Source: Dendrobium chrysotoxum (lineage: Eukaryota > Streptophyta > Magnoliopsida > Asparagales > Orchidaceae). Taken from it: DNA of 64,000 bases. Shown one piece after another: positions 45,950 through 58,741 of the stretch. Under the pieces are notes generated by a model, which searched no databases, was not told where the DNA came from, and worked only from the letters and a program-made list of their open reading frames with translations. The translations under genes were made by a program, and so were the position numbers. The stretch's first letter is position 1; every line of letters starts with the position of its first letter. Location of the stretch: contig CM034300.1 in NCBI GenBank assembly GCA_019925795.1, positions 73,449,021-73,513,020 on the forward strand. The letters are read 5' to 3'.

Positions 45950-47030
45950 ATTCTCCAAAATACCTTTAAGTTTGAGTTACTTAATTTTCTTCTTGTCTAT
46001 GCCTCTTGAGTGTCGTATTCTTTAAGATCGAAGTTGAGCAATAGCTTATATGGGTATATACAACACAAACTTCCTCAACCAAAAATTCCAATTGCATATT
46101 ATTGTCCTTGACCATACTTTTTGTCATATTGAGGATGTGTGATTCTTACTGCCTGGCATATTATTTTGTTGGGTTGAAAACGATAGTGTTAGTTAATATT
46201 GAATGTCACATATATACTTTTATAATACTCCTCAAAGGTTTTGGAAGTGAACTTGCTACCTTAATTATATCAAATGGATTTTATTTATTTCTCTATAATT
46301 ACCTTGAATTTCTTGAATGTAGTAAAAATTTAAAATTTTCTTCAAAAAAAAAATAAAACCATTCTTTCTTTCATAATCATCAATGAAAATAAGGCAATAA
46401 TAGTATTTCAAAAGTTCCTATGGTAATTAGTCCCCATACATCTATGTACGAACTAGTTAAAGTGGCTTCTTTACTGTACGTAGTACTTGTTTCAATTGAA
46501 AAACTATTTTTTGGTAGCTCTTCAAATACACAACCTTCATAAAACTTATTTGAATGGTTAGTGTATGGCAAGCCATGTAACATAATTTCTTTGACATATC
46601 ATTGATCTATAAAACTTAGATACCTAAATCACATTTGTCAAACTCATTATGCATTTCTTGAACAAGTCCTTAAACACACATTTAATTTATTTTAATTGTG
46701 AGCTTCTTATCTTTTATATAGATATCATATCCATTTTCAATTAATTTCCCTAAGCTAGTAACAATAAAGGTTCCTTCTATCTCATCTCAGCCATGTTAGT
46801 TCTTTCTTGATTAGCTTCATTATGTTAATATTCAAAATCATAATGAACTTCTTTCTTGTAGATATAATAATATACATGAGATTTACACATTTCATATTTT
46901 AAATCTTTCAAAACTTGCATACTAGTTTCTTATCCTTTTTTACACATATGTCATTCTTTTAGATCTTTATTATACATTCTTTTTTCCTTTTTAATTCATA
47001 TGTCATTAAAGTGCCTATAAACTCATCAAC
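45950..47030 (-). pseudogene. Copia GAG-pre-integrase and integrase relic
   Basis: Minus strand: HGLPYTNHSNKFYEGC then a TYSKEATL..DVWGLI block (46583-46400) marks the GAG-pre-integrase to integrase boundary. Further left come FIDDYE-like, GSKFTSKTFEEYYK (about 46240), PQQNNM..KNHT (about 46130) and KEYDTQEA (about 46015). Frequent stops and shifts. It is distinct from the copia at 47945-48873. Confidence 0.65.
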
Positions 47031-47037
47031 GGACATA

Positions 47038-47100
47038 GGCTTCATTTGTGACAGTTTTCTTTCTACTTCTAAATCAGTTTTCTAATACAAATTATTTGTG
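47038..47100. mobile_element. Tourist-like MITE fragment
   Basis: GGCTTCATTTGTGACAGTTTTC then TTCTAAATCAGTTTTCTAATAC resembles the left half of the MITE family. The right half is missing. Confidence 0.55.
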
Positions 47101-47466
47101 TTTCTTGACATTTCAACCAACTTTTTATTTTTTTTAATAAAAAGGATTTGTCAAGAATTTCTTTCATCACAAAGCACGGTGAATGCTATATTATTTCTAG
47201 CTTTATCTCTTTCTTTTCCAAAGCTGAAGCAGAGGGAAATGAAATGGAAATGGTGATGGCATATGAGGGCTAGTGGGATAGAAAAATATTATGTGCCTAT
47301 TTCATGTTTAAATAATAATTCCACTAAAATAAGAAATCAAGTCTGGCTAAATATGCTGCTCATAAAATTATAAAAATACCTATAAATTTCTATATTGAAT
47401 TAATTAAGAATTAATGCATTAGAAAAAAATTAGTCATAAATTAGAAACCAAAAGACTGTAGAAAGT

Positions 47467-47944
47467 GTAACATCTCATACACTTGTTCACTAGATTATAC
47501 CTTAGGCTATCAACCTAATCATATGGATTATTAATGAATCAAATGAATGATTAAATAATTTTGCTTATGATCTTAAATAAAAAAAAGGATGTTTTAGAGA
47601 GAGTGAAATAATTGAAATTTTATTGTGGTTGATATGTCATTAAGAACAATTTGATCAGGAACAAATCTAAATGCATATTTGAATTAGAAGCTTTCAAAAT
47701 TAAATCCGAGAACATATGATCTCCAATTTTAGAAAAGTTATCGCCAAAAAAACATCTAGATAGGACCAACATAATGATGCCGAAATTGGTCCAATCCAAG
47801 CTTGAATAAACATGAATAAAGGGCATGAAGCATAATTGAAAATTTTTGGATATAAATTGGATAACCAAATGATATCCAAATTTAGCATGCTTATAGATGA
47901 ATCAAGTGGTTTGACGAAATGAATCTAAAGAGCCCAAATTGCTT
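47467..47944 (+). repeat. Truncated LTR, family A
   Basis: Starts TGTAACATCTCATACAC (LTR-like TG start) and includes the family A runs AAATTGGATAACCAAATG and TAGCATGCTTATAGATGAATC. It stops where the copia coding relic begins at about 47945. It is the only family A copy here with a recognisable TG terminus. Confidence 0.55.
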
Positions 47945-48873
47945 AGATTGGGTAGAGATCGCGATGACATGGGCCATGAAGGAGAATTTGGATGGTCTTC
48001 AGATCCTTGATTGTATAACCACAAGCATCAAACATGATAGAACAAGTTATCACTGGCATGCTTATTTATAGAGAAGATTATGATGGAGTTTAGGTAGAAG
48101 ATGAAGAAGGCTCGAGTGAAGCTTACAATTAGGAGTGGGTAATAAGCCTTTACCAACATGAGTAAAGAGCAACAATTCCCCATTGCCAAGCATTACCTTG
48201 TTGATTTCCTTTGTATGGTTATGCATTGTATACCTGGGTCGAATTAGATGTTAGATGGAAAGTAGTGCCTGTGTCTAACAGCCATTCAGAATACATGTGA
48301 GATGTATCTGTCATATATGCTTGAATAGGTGGTGAAAAGGAGATATCCCCATGATTCCAACATTTAAATGCAGAGTGCCCAGACTTTCCACAAATTTGGC
48401 CTTCAACATGAGCAGATGAATTTAATGGAATACAAGCAGACAAAGCTCGATCATGGCCCAAGTGAGGAGAGAATCATCGACGGGAACCACGACCACGTAT
48501 GAGATCACATTGGGCATACAATGTTGGAATGGAGTCCAAACCAGACGAAAGAGATAACTCATGAATGGATTCAAAAACTAAATTTAGCCCTTCACTATAG
48601 AGAAGAGAATAAAAATCATCCAAACTTATCATATTTAAATTTATTTGAATGGCAATTTTATACGACTGGCAGGAGCTGGGTAATCCATTCAATATATAGA
48701 GAATTATGTCTTTAGTAGGCAGAGGAGAGCCAAAAGAACCTATTACATCAACTTTGCTCTTGATCTCATATAGATATTGCATTATAGATTTATCCTTCAT
48801 GAAAATGTGGTGTAACTCATTTTTGAGTCAAATAATGTGGGAACGGTTAGTAGACTGCAGTCTACATTTAATA
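47945..48873 (-). pseudogene. Copia gag/protease relic, left part (split by Athila-like element)
   Basis: Minus strand: gag core ending LQSTNRSHII (about 48840-48870), MKDKSIMQYLYEIKSKVDVI (48800), a zinc knuckle CGKSGHSAFKC (about 48365-48400), the protease box EWLLDTGTTFHLT (about 48245-48290), then GKGLLPTPNCKLH and ILLHGPCHRDLYPI (47950-47990). Stops are scattered. The upstream part of the same gag is at 60475-60762, the two having been one gene before an 11.6-kb insertion. Confidence 0.8.
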
Positions 48874-48874
48874 G

Positions 48875-48879
48875 TTTAC
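48875..48879. repeat. Target-site duplication, left (TTTAC)
   Basis: TTTAC immediately before the LTR start TGATAAG. Partner TTTGC at 60470-60474. One mismatch, consistent with age. Confidence 0.75.
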
Positions 48880-50433
48880 TGATAAGTATAAATAATGTAT
48901 TATTTTATTTTTTATATTTTTAATAAAAATATGTTATTTTAGCTGTTTTCTATTGAAAAAATATGAAAAAGGCACAAAATTTTAAGTCTCATCTAGCACT
49001 GCAACATCAAACAAATCAACGCTACAGTGCCATCAAAGGCACCTCCAGATTGCCATAATATTGACATTACGGTGCTAACTTTTCTATTAAACAATGTCAT
49101 AGTGTTAAACTGGTCAACTTTGCAATGCTATGCTCTATGTCTTCTAGCGTTGCAATATCACAATCTATAACACCTCAACACCAAAATTACCCTTCTAACG
49201 TCGCAGCATTCGAAAGTCAGCAGTGTCACGGTGTATTAGTTATAACTTCCCAAGGATATAACCTGTCAGTGAATTGATGTGACTATTCACAAAGTAACTG
49301 ATCCATGTTAGTAAGCATCACGGCGAAGCCAAAATAGCAAATCAACGATATTAACTCATTTGTTGGGCGCAACAACGTCAATCTTTTAGTGTCGCAGTGC
49401 TAGTTGCCTACTTTATGTTTTCCTATAAATAGTCATTGTGTTATGTTTGTAAGGTAGTTCAGTCACTTGTTTAATTTCAGTACATTTCAGAGTACTTCTC
49501 TAAATCTCTCTTAGGGTGACAACTAAAAAATTTAGGAAAGTACTTGATATAATCATTAGGGTATTTAGTCTTTATTTATTTGAGAAACTCCATACATTAT
49601 GAAAGGAGTATAGAGGAAATTCATTAAACCTTTATGGGGATATCATTCTCTTATATTTTCATTCTTCTATGATTTCACTTGAAATGAGTTTGCTTATATT
49701 TTCTTCAATGTCTGGCTAATTCTTAGTTTTGGATTGATGATGTAGAAAACATATTAAGTACTAATAAAAATTTTTATTCTCTATAGTTAAAAGATGTTTT
49801 TAATATTATCCCACTCTTTATTTAATGCACATAGTGGTCATGTGTGTTGTTAAAATCTAGTGTGATGTATAGCCTCGATGGAGAAATGCAAGAACAATAA
49901 GAAATATTAAAATAGTATATTTGCATGCCTAGACATAGGATGCCAAATATGTTATGTTCTTAAGGAGATGATATAATTGTAAGAAGTTAGTAGATATCCT
50001 TTTCTCCCCTACAAGCTTGACAGAGATCTAGGGATATGTATGAGCTGAATCACATCACAATTAAAAAGTTCATTAGGAAAGATATTTAATTTACATTCAT
50101 CAATCCAAAATATTTTATTTAAATATTATATCCATTATTTCACTATTTTTATTCTGTGATTGAATCTCCATAACAATCCTTTTTATTTAAGTAGGATAAT
50201 TTTAAAATTAGAGTAAATAGTAGTAGTTCATTGCTAAAAGCATACTTTCTCGTAGGTTCGACACTCTACTCTATCACTTGATTACTTGATTCAGTATGTA
50301 TACTTGTGTATATTAAGTGAGGTTTGTTAATTTATATCAAAAAAATCTAAGCATTGTTTAGGAGAGATAGAGCCTCCAACATTTACTTTTATAATTTAAA
50401 ATTATACTTCACCAACCCGTCACACCCCCATTA
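48880..50433 (+). repeat. 5' LTR of Athila-like element
   Basis: 1554 bp. Contains GC-word-rich U3 (48990-49400). The block at about 49390-50120 is missing from the 3' LTR. It ends CACACCCCCATTA. Confidence 0.8.
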
Positions 50434-50439
50434 AGTTTT

Positions 50440-50449
50440 TGGCACCATT
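50440..50449 (+). promoter_or_regulatory. Degenerate primer-binding site
   Basis: TGGCACCATT preceded by AGTTTT; resembles TGGCGCCGTT of tRNA-Asp-primed plant elements with two G-to-A changes. Confidence 0.55.
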
Positions 50450-51121
50450 ATAAGAGAAGGATTTCGCTTTTTTTTTTTTTAATTTTAACTATATTATTGT
50501 ATTAATTACATAATTAGACTTACTTATATTCTTTATTTAATATATTGTTTATGATTGTATATTCATTATTGCATTAGTTGCTATCTAAAATTATTTTGCA
50601 TTTTATTTTGTGATAATAATTAAAGTTATAATCTAAATATTAGTGCTTTTAATTATCTTCATATAATATTCATTATAACAGTGCTTATTTTTTGAGCGCC
50701 TTATCGCTCAGTCATTTAAGTTAAAAAGTGACCCCAGCCAAAAGTCAAACGTACATTATATGATTATAACTTTAATTATTAAAGTTAGATGAGCGTCGTG
50801 GTGTAATTAGCGAGAACTACAACATTATCAAACATCATAATTATTTCACTTGTAGCGATGTTGCGGTTCACTAACTTAGGCACTGCGGCATCGACATGGT
50901 GGCCCTTCCTAAAGTGATACTCCAACTTCTAAAAACTAGTGTCGCTATGCCATATGGCCTGAACCACTGCAACACTTGTCGAATGTCCATTTTGTTTTTG
51001 CATTAAGCTTTGCAGCACCATATCTTATAGCACTGCAACATGTCATTGTCTTATAAATAGGGGAATGTTTTCCATTTCATTCAACACCTTCCATTTCCTT
51101 CAAACTCTTCTTTTTTCTTTG

Positions 51122-52095
51122 AAATGTTCTCTTGAAAGAATGGCCCCTAAGATGTATAAGAAGAGATCTCCTTCCTCTTTTGATAAGAGCAAATTTATCT
51201 ATGCGGATGCTGAATTTAGATTTACGAATTCAGTGGTAAATAAACAACTGATTCTAGAACAAGGTTTTGAGATTCCTACTCCACCCATCATGCAAATCAT
51301 AGTAAGTAGAGGTTGGAAAAGATTTTGTGAAGCACCCTATGCTGCCATTATTAATGTTTTTCATGAATTTTTTGCAAATGGAAAAGAGTTGGTGAATAAT
51401 ATGTGTTATGTTAGGGGTAAGTGGGTTTCCTTTGATTCTGTAGCTTTTAATAAGGTTTACTGACTTAGAGACTCTGAATTTGATGAGTACAATGCCTTCA
51501 TTAATACACTTATAAATCCTAATGACATCTTGAATGTCTTGTATGGACCTAATAGTAGAGCATGTTGGAAGAAGAAAGATAATAGAATTATCAATTTTCC
51601 TACCTCTTTTATGACCCAAACCTCTAAAGCTTGGCATTATTTCATTTCTGCCCGATTGTTGCCTAGTCGTAATATTAGTGATGTTATTCGTGATCATGTC
51701 CTTTTGAATTACTTAATTCAAATGGGGTTTTCTATTGATGTTGGGAAACTCATATATTCATCTCTTATGTATATCATTAAGGGTACCACATTTATTGGGT
51801 TAGGGCACCATTTTCTTGTTTACGCTTTGTGTGTAGCAGTGGTGTTAGGGGGGATCAAAATGAAGAATAGTTATTTCCTGTTCAGACTATCACAAAAAAA
51901 AAGATTTTGAGTTTTAAGCAACCAAGAAAGGATGAGGAGGAAGTTGATTTTAGTGAGCCTAGATTATCCATTAAACAAGGTAGCAGCAGCAATAGTATGA
52001 GTGTCAGAGCTCTGAAAATATTAGGAGAGCAGGTTACTAATTTAAGGGGAAAAATGGAAGTGGTGACTAACTTTTGTGAAGAAATCAATGATTGA
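51122..52095 (+). pseudogene. Athila-type gag (putative plant transposon protein domain)
   Basis: Starts MAPKMYKKRSPSSF at 51140. Blocks typical of the plant Athila-associated gag follow: RGWKRFCEAP (about 51308), VFHEFFANG (about 51354), YVRGKWVSFDS (about 51405), then PTSFMTQTSKAWHYFISARL and IKGTTFIGLGH (about 51600-51810). One stop (TGA at 51461) splits it into two open stretches that continue in nearby frames; a further break is near 51900. The role would be particle assembly. No stop-free version exists here. Confidence 0.65.
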
Positions 52096-52499
52096 CAATT
52101 TTAGATGAAAAAGAGGATAGCTCATAGCTTGGACCAATAGGAGCAATATTATAGATATATTTCAAATTTTAATGATATACTTATTGACATGTTTCATAGT
52201 AGCCCTTTTTTTTAGCATCAATTAAGCTTAATTATGCATTATTTATTGCAATATATTAGAAATAAATATGGATATGTAATTGAGGTTACTGTTATAGTGC
52301 TATGATAATAATTTCTATGTGTTAAAGATAAATAAAGACTAGTTGACCCATTGATTGGAGACTAATTGAACTATACAAGATGATGGGCTGACGAACTTTC
52401 TTTTAAATACTATGTTTTGGTGTTATCCTCTACTGAGTCATGTGGTGCATTTATTGGTAGTTATAAGGAGATGATTACTGTGCCAACGGGAAAAAAGTG

Positions 52500-53455
52500 A
52501 CGACTCTGTTTACTGAGCACGGTTTACTGATATTGATATAAAATTGAAAAACACCGTGATATCCAAGACTTCTTACTTATTTAGTATAACTACTAAAATG
52601 CATGTTCTTGAGATATTATTCTTATTATTGTATATATTTATTGTTACTACACAAATTAATTTACTGTTATTCCTTTATTCTACTACTCCTGCCACTGGAT
52701 TATTATTGTTATCGATTTAGATATCGATTCTATTTGATACTGCTAATTCACTATATTGATACTAAGCATGTGACATACTGAGTATATGATATAGAATAAT
52801 TGGATAGCATGGGTACACTTTTATATGATTTTATTGTATTTTCATGATTTCGATGGTCTTTATTGATATTTTGATTTGATGCTTTATATGATTTTTGAAC
52901 TGATTTCTATTACTGATATAAAGATTGCTTTATAGATTTCATACTTATACTGGTTTATCACTTTACTGGCTTTCATATCGTAGTGTTTTATTGTTTATAG
53001 ATTTTATTATTACTACATGTGAATTTTACTATTTTTATATTAATTCAATGATCATATGAATGATACTACTGTGATTTGATCCTTGACATGCATATTGCTT
53101 CATTACCGTGCTTTGAATTTTGTTATAGGTTTTGGTGACTTGTTGGGCTTTTAAGCTCATTATATATGGTTAAATAATTTCAGGTTTGGGCAGAGGATCA
53201 GGAGTATGAGATTGACATGAATTACTCATGTTCTATTTCTTTTTTGTTTTAGCTATTTTTTTGTACTTAGGATAGGATATATATGTGATGACTGTATAGA
53301 TCTTGAGTATTGTATATGATTTTTGGGAATGAATATAGATGTGTATATTGATATTTTAAATTATAAAATTTATTTTGATATTTACTACTGATAGATAATA
53401 TTAGATTTCAGGAAAAAAAAAATTATTTACCTGGGTCAAAATAGGGGTTATTACA
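52500..53455 (+). repeat. Possible solo LTR
   Basis: Contains GTTGGGCTTTTAAGCTCATT and TCAGGTTTGGGCAGAGGAT, echoing TGAGCTTTTAGCTCACT..GGTTTTCAAG in the chromovirus LTR, and ends GGTCAAAATAGGGGTTATTACA. This looks like a diverged chromovirus LTR end. The start and target duplication were not found. Confidence 0.35.
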
Positions 53456-53697
53456 TCGAGTTTCCCCCTACTCCTACTTATAGACCATTTGTGTGGCAAT
53501 CTAGTGAGAAATTCATCAGGATGATGATGTGGAAAAGAAAGAAGACCTTGATTCAAAGGGTTAGGGGTTACTTTTTCTTTTTCTTGAGAGAGGGAGAGAG
53601 AGAGTTTGGAGGCTACTTTTGTTGGGTAGCATGTTTAATTTATTTTGATATGTCATAATGGATAGTCTGGCTTAAGACTTAAAACTTAGCATTTATG

Positions 53698-53710
53698 GGA
53701 GGCAACCCAC
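53698..53710 (+). other. Athila landmark GGGAGGCAACCCA
   Basis: A short conserved sequence seen after coding regions of plant Athila/Tat-type elements. It supports the classification of the surrounding element. Confidence 0.5.
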
Positions 53711-53810
53711 TTGATGTGCTATTCATGGTGCCTAGTGTATTAGTTATCTTGTAACTTATGTTATGTTATGTTATATTATGTTATAGTTTTATCATTTATA
53801 TAAAAACATA

Positions 53811-53823
53811 TGTAGTGTTAATT
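53811..53823. repeat. LINE target-site duplication, left
   Basis: TGTAGTGTTAATT, repeated exactly at 58729-58741 after the A-rich tail. Confidence 0.9.
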
Positions 53824-53940
53824 ATATATACATTCTTTTCTTTTGAATTTCATTTAGTGAGAGAAAGTCCCATTTAGTGAGAGAAAGTGCCATTTCAAAA
53901 TTTCTTTTTGAATTCTGTTCTTCCAGCAGGAAGTTCAACA

Positions 53941-55110
53941 ATGGAGGCAGATGGCCGCCGCCCATCTGCGGCATCGACTCATGGTGAAGTAAATCATTTT
54001 CACTCTAACATCAAAATGTTGGATTTAAATAGATTTTTAATTAGAAGATTGTTGAAGGATTGCCCTTTGGTGATTAAGGAAAATTTATCTGATGTGGTAA
54101 AGAAAATTCCTCCAGTGGAAGGAAAAGGTAAAGATGTAGTTCATGATTTGGATTATAAAACTCCTCGTCCGTCTAAGTCTTCGTCAAAATCTCTTACGTA
54201 GGCCAATGATCATGAGGCTTCTTCTTCTGGCATGAAGATTTTTGGGAATAGGTTTGGCAATTTAATTCTAATTCAGAGTTAATTTTAGATCTTGAATTAA
54301 AGAAGATATCTTCGTCAACGGATGCTGTGAATATTCCTAATATCAAGAAGGAGGTTGTTGATTGTTTGAATGTGGAAGCTGATTGTTTGAATGTGGTAAA
54401 GGAATCTGTTGTTGATAAAGAAATGAATAATGATGGTGTGAAACCCTGGTCAAAATGTCCTTACATAAAGATTAATTTTAAAGAGGGGGATTCCTTTTTG
54501 ACGGATGATGGTGTTGCTATTAAGTTAACATACTCCTAATGAAATGGTTAATGCTAACAAGTTACAATTTTCTAAGGTAGCTAAGGTATTTGGTAAAGAA
54601 ATTCCTATTCATATTATTGCAGCTGAATTAAGACGTCAATGGGCTAAGTTTGGTTAGTTTCATCTTACTATTCTTGGGATTGGATGGGTTTTGTGTTCGT
54701 TCCAATCATCTGAAGCTATGGAATCAGTTCTTACAGGGGGTCCATGATATGTGAATGGGCATATTATTGGACTTGATAAATGGTTGCCAAGCTTTTCTCC
54801 TTCTTCCATGAAGGGTCTAACATCTCTAGTGTGGATAAGAATGCCTCAATTACCCTTACAATGTTGGGATGAGGTAAATGTGACTAGAATTGCCTCTAAG
54901 GTGGGAAAATCATTAATGTTAGATGGAAATATGTTTCATTGGGGAAGGAAAGAATTTGCTAGAGTATGTGTTCAGGTTGGGTTGGATAACTAACTTCCCT
55001 TAGGAGTTTGGGTTGAAGGACTGTCTGGGCAGTTTTTCCGAAGGATTGAGTATGAGAAGATCTCAATATTTTGCTATGACTGTGGAAGGATTGGACATGT
55101 AAGGAATCAA
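53941..55110 (+). pseudogene. LINE ORF1 (nucleic-acid-binding)
   Basis: Starts MEADGRRPSAAST. Downstream blocks GKEIPIHIIAAELRRQWAKF (about 54594), then GPXYVNGHIIGLDKWLPSF and LTSLVWIRMPQLPLQCWDE (about 54740-54870) match the DUF4283/zinc-knuckle ORF1 of plant L1 LINEs. Stops at 54201, 54537, 54655, 54750 and 54990 break it. Confidence 0.8.
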
Positions 55111-55117
55111 GTTGTTT

Positions 55118-55420
55118 ATGAATAACAATGATTTTCATGAAGTGGGCCTGGTGGGTCCTAAATTCACTTGGTGTAATAATAAAAATGGTTGTGGATGTAT
55201 TTTATAGAGATTGGATAGATGCTTATTGAACTTTGTTGCTTTAGAAAAGATTCACTTGGCAGCTGTAAGACATCTTGTAAGAGTGGCTTCGGACCACTGT
55301 CCAATTGTGTTGAAGATCTTTAACTCACTCTCTTAGGAAGAACATAATACTTATGTTTGAAGACATATGGGCTTCTTATCATGCTTCTTCAATCACCGTT
55401 TCAAAATCCTGGAATAAATC
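55118..55420 (+). pseudogene. LINE endonuclease, C-terminal remnant
   Basis: GPKFTWCNNKNG (about 55149) and ASDHCPIVL (about 55288) are the last conserved blocks of the apurinic-type endonuclease (SDH box). The N-terminal catalytic half is deleted. Confidence 0.75.
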
Positions 55421-55479
55421 TACTAGTGGTGATGCGGTGCAAGTTCTTAATAAAAATGTAAAAGAGCATGAAGGCTTTA

Positions 55480-57679
55480 TTTTTTTGGAGTAAGGCTAAA
55501 CTCAAAGATTTCTTGTCATTAAAGGATAGCCTTAAGAAGGAGATGCTGCAGCTACAGTTGGAGGAGGCTGAAATCGGATGGTTAACTAAAGATAAACTGC
55601 TCCTTTCGAGGGCAAAAATCAGCAAACTAAATGGGTATCTTGCTCGGTTGAACACTTGGTGGAGCCAAAGGGCTAAAGTCAGATGGATAGAAGATGGTGA
55701 CTCTTAACTCCAAGTTTTTCCATGCTTTTGCTAATGCTAGAAGAAATGGGAATTGGATTAATCAAGTAAAAGATGTAAATAGAGCTCTTGTTGAAGAACA
55801 TAATGATATTGTGAACTTGTTTTTCAGATATTTTCAAGATAAGTGGAGAAATAGGAATTACAAGCTAAAAGATTAGCCATCTCCTTGGTGTATGCTTGAT
55901 GTGGGGACAAAAGAATGTTGGATGCTAATTTTTTTATGAATGAAGTTATGGGTGTTATTAAGAACATCTGTGGAAATAAGTCGTTGGGTAGTGATGGGAT
56001 TTCTCTTTCCTTTATTAAAGCAAATTGGAATATAATTGGAGATGATGTATGTAAGGCCATTAATCAATTCTTTTCTTCTGGGAAGCTTTGTCAAGAGTGA
56101 AAGGAGACACTTATTGTTCTTATTCCTAAAGTATAGAATCATATGGTTCCTTCTAATTTTCAACCTATTAGTTTTTGCAAATCTATATATAAGATAGTGG
56201 CTAAAGTATTGTTGAATAAATTAATGTTGATCATTCCTAAGATTATTTCTGATGATCAAGTGGCATTCATTAGAGGAAGATCAATTTTTGATCACATTCT
56301 TCTGGATCAAGAAGTGTTCAACAAAATCAAAATTTCTAAGTCAAAAAAGTCCTTTTTGCAATCAAGATTGATATGGAGCAAGCTTATGATAGTATGTGCT
56401 GGTCAACTTTAAAACAAGTATTGGATTACTTTGGGTTTCCAATTAAATTTTCTAATATGTTGATGCAATGTGTGGTTGATCCAAGGTTCTCTATCATGAT
56501 AAATGGATGTAATTCTAATTGGATAGAGGCGAAGAGTGGTTTTCAACAAGGGTGTCTCTTATTACCCTTTTTATTTATTATGTGCTCTCAACTTCTTTCA
56601 AATGCTTTTATTCAAAAAGGTAGGAACCTTAGGATCAAATTTTCTCCAATACATAGACAGTTTCCCATTTATTGTATGCAGATGATATCATGTTGTTTTT
56701 GGATGCAAAAACTAAAAGTGTGAAGAAGCTAAAGAAAATTCTCTTGGATTATTGCAATTGGTCAGGTCAAAAAATAAATATCCAAAAATCTTCTAAATTG
56801 TTAGGTAAATCGATCAATAGAAGGAAAAGGAAACTTATATCAAATTTGTTGGGTTACAAAGTGGTGGACGAGATGGATTAACTGGGAGTTAAAGTTACAT
56901 GAAGAAGGCATGTGAAGTCTGATTTTCAACACTTTATGGAGAAATCCTTAAATAGATTGAATGCTTAGGGAAATAGGTTTATTTCTCTAGTAGGTAGAAT
57001 GGTTCTGGTTAAATTGGTTTTCCACACTCTTTCATTATTTCTATCAACTCATAGATTGGTTCCTATGGGTCTCTTGAAGGAGTTTGATAACATGTGCAGA
57101 AATTTTATTTGGAATAAACAAAATGATAACCATGGTCTTCATTATGTTTCTCGAGAGGTCTTATGCAAAATAAAGAAGAGAGGAGGACGTGGTATTTATT
57201 CAGCTGCATCAAAGATGGGTCCTTTAAGGGCAAAATTTGCTTGGAACCTCATTAATAAGCCCGGATCAATTCTTAATAAAAACTTGATTGCAAAGTATGG
57301 AGATAATCTATGGAATTGTGAGGTGAAGAGGTACAACTCATTAACTTCAAAAATTAATCAGGATGGGTCAAAGTCTCTTAGTAACATTGTGAGGTGGAAA
57401 ATTTCTTCGGGCTCCTCCATTAATGTCCTTACGGATGTTTGGATTCTTGACAAAAGCATTAAATGGTGGCCTACATACATTATGGATTTAGAAGATGATC
57501 CCATTTCCCTGGATGAGTTTATTATGAATAGAAGCTGGAATGTAGTTTGGTTGAAGCAGCAATTTGGAGAAGATCTTGTGGAACTTATCACACAAATTCA
57601 AATCCATCCAAAATTGATGCATGACCGGTTGGAGCTGAAATTAAAAGTTTCTGGAAAAACTGTTTCTGCACTTGCTTAG
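55480..57679 (+). pseudogene. LINE reverse transcriptase
   Basis: Blocks in order: RWIEDGDSNSKFFH region (about 55681-55710), SLGSDGISLSFIKANWN (about 55983), NFQPISFCKSIYKIVAKVL (about 56155), DDQVAFIRGRSIFDHIL (about 56252), then GFQQGC (about 56536) and catalytic YADD (about 56674). There are several frameshifts (about 55705, 56375 and 56650) and stops. A long open stretch follows, 56999-57679 (226 codons). Confidence 0.85.
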
Positions 57680-58440
57680 AGATATTATCTGAAGATGATA
57701 AGGAAGTGGATTATTGGAGTTGGATAAGGAGACTGAAACTTAATTCTCGGGTGGAGCTGCTCTTCTGGCCTTTATACAACAATGCAATTCCATCTACTAA
57801 CTTCCTGATGTATAGAAGATTGCTGGACAATAACTTGTGTCCGAAAGGATATAATGCCAATGAAAATTCTGGTCATATAATAGCTGATTGTTTGAAACTT
57901 CTTTAAGTGATCAAACTTCTGAACGCTTGGGGGTTTCAAGTTTTGATTTTCAAGTCTTTTGAGGAATGCAAAGTGAAGTTGGAAAGGTTATCTAGCACTA
58001 ATCCTTTTATTGCTAATATGTATTATACATTATTATTCTTTTCTTGGAAGAGTAGAAATAAGGTAAAACATGGAGGTGTGGAAGCTAGTTCTGCATTTAT
58101 TGCTTATCAAAATAATCTCATCTCGAAAAACTAGGGTGTTAATCAGGCTTCCTAGCTATTTTGCAATCATTGGCGCCCTCCTCTTCCTAAGTGGATTAAG
58201 GTTAATACTGATGCTACTCTGTTAAGATCTAATAAAGCAGGTGTTGGTGGAGTTTTTAGAGATAATAAAGGAAGATTCTTGTTGACATTTGGTTTTGGAT
58301 GTATGCATTGGGATATTGCACAGGTTGAAATGTTAGCAATTCGATCCTTGAAGAAAGTGGTGCAAACTTGGATGCTTGAAGCGAAAGGCATTATATCGAA
58401 GGAAATAATCATAATATTATCAAGTATCTTCAAGATTCTT
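57680..58440 (+). pseudogene. LINE zinc-binding region and RNase H
   Basis: WSWIRRLKLNSRVELLFWPL (57709) and NNLCPKGYN belong to the zf-RVT region. An RNase H domain follows: KVNTDATLLRSNKAGVGGVF (about 58199) and AQVEMLAIRSLKKV (about 58318). Plant L1 elements often carry this archaeal-like RNase H. Confidence 0.75.
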
Positions 58441-58728
58441 TTGGCAAGTCAAATCGAATGATTGGAAATAGAGATTTGGAGGAGTTATTATTCTTAAAGG
58501 AGTTCAATAAGATATTATTTCAATTTTCCAATAGAAGTTGTAATAAGTTAGCCAATTTTTGTGCTAACTTGGCTATTTCTAGTGATTTTATTTGAGATGT
58601 TATTAGTGACAGTAATATTCCTCCTTTTGTTTCTTTGTTAAAGGAGGAATGTGATAGGTTGTGAATCTTTGAGTAGTTTGTAATTAGTTTTTTCTTTAAT
58701 GCAAGTTGCATTTTCTTTCAGAAAAAAA

Positions 58729-58741
58729 TGTAGTGTTAATT
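58729..58741. repeat. LINE target-site duplication, right
   Basis: TGTAGTGTTAATT, identical to 53811-53823. Confidence 0.9.

Larger units (their letters stand above)
53824..58728 (+). mobile_element. L1-type plant LINE
   Basis: About 4.9 kb between exact 13-bp duplications, with an A-rich 3' end (GAAAAAAA). ORF1 (53941-55110) has a DUF4283-type region and a CCHC-like knuckle (CYDCGRIGHV). ORF2 has only the end of the endonuclease, then reverse transcriptase, a zinc-binding region and a C-terminal RNase H. A deletion joins the ORF1 knuckle almost directly to the endonuclease tail. Many stops. The 5' end has a small duplication (CATTTAGTGAGAGAAAGT twice at 53850-53889). Confidence 0.9.
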
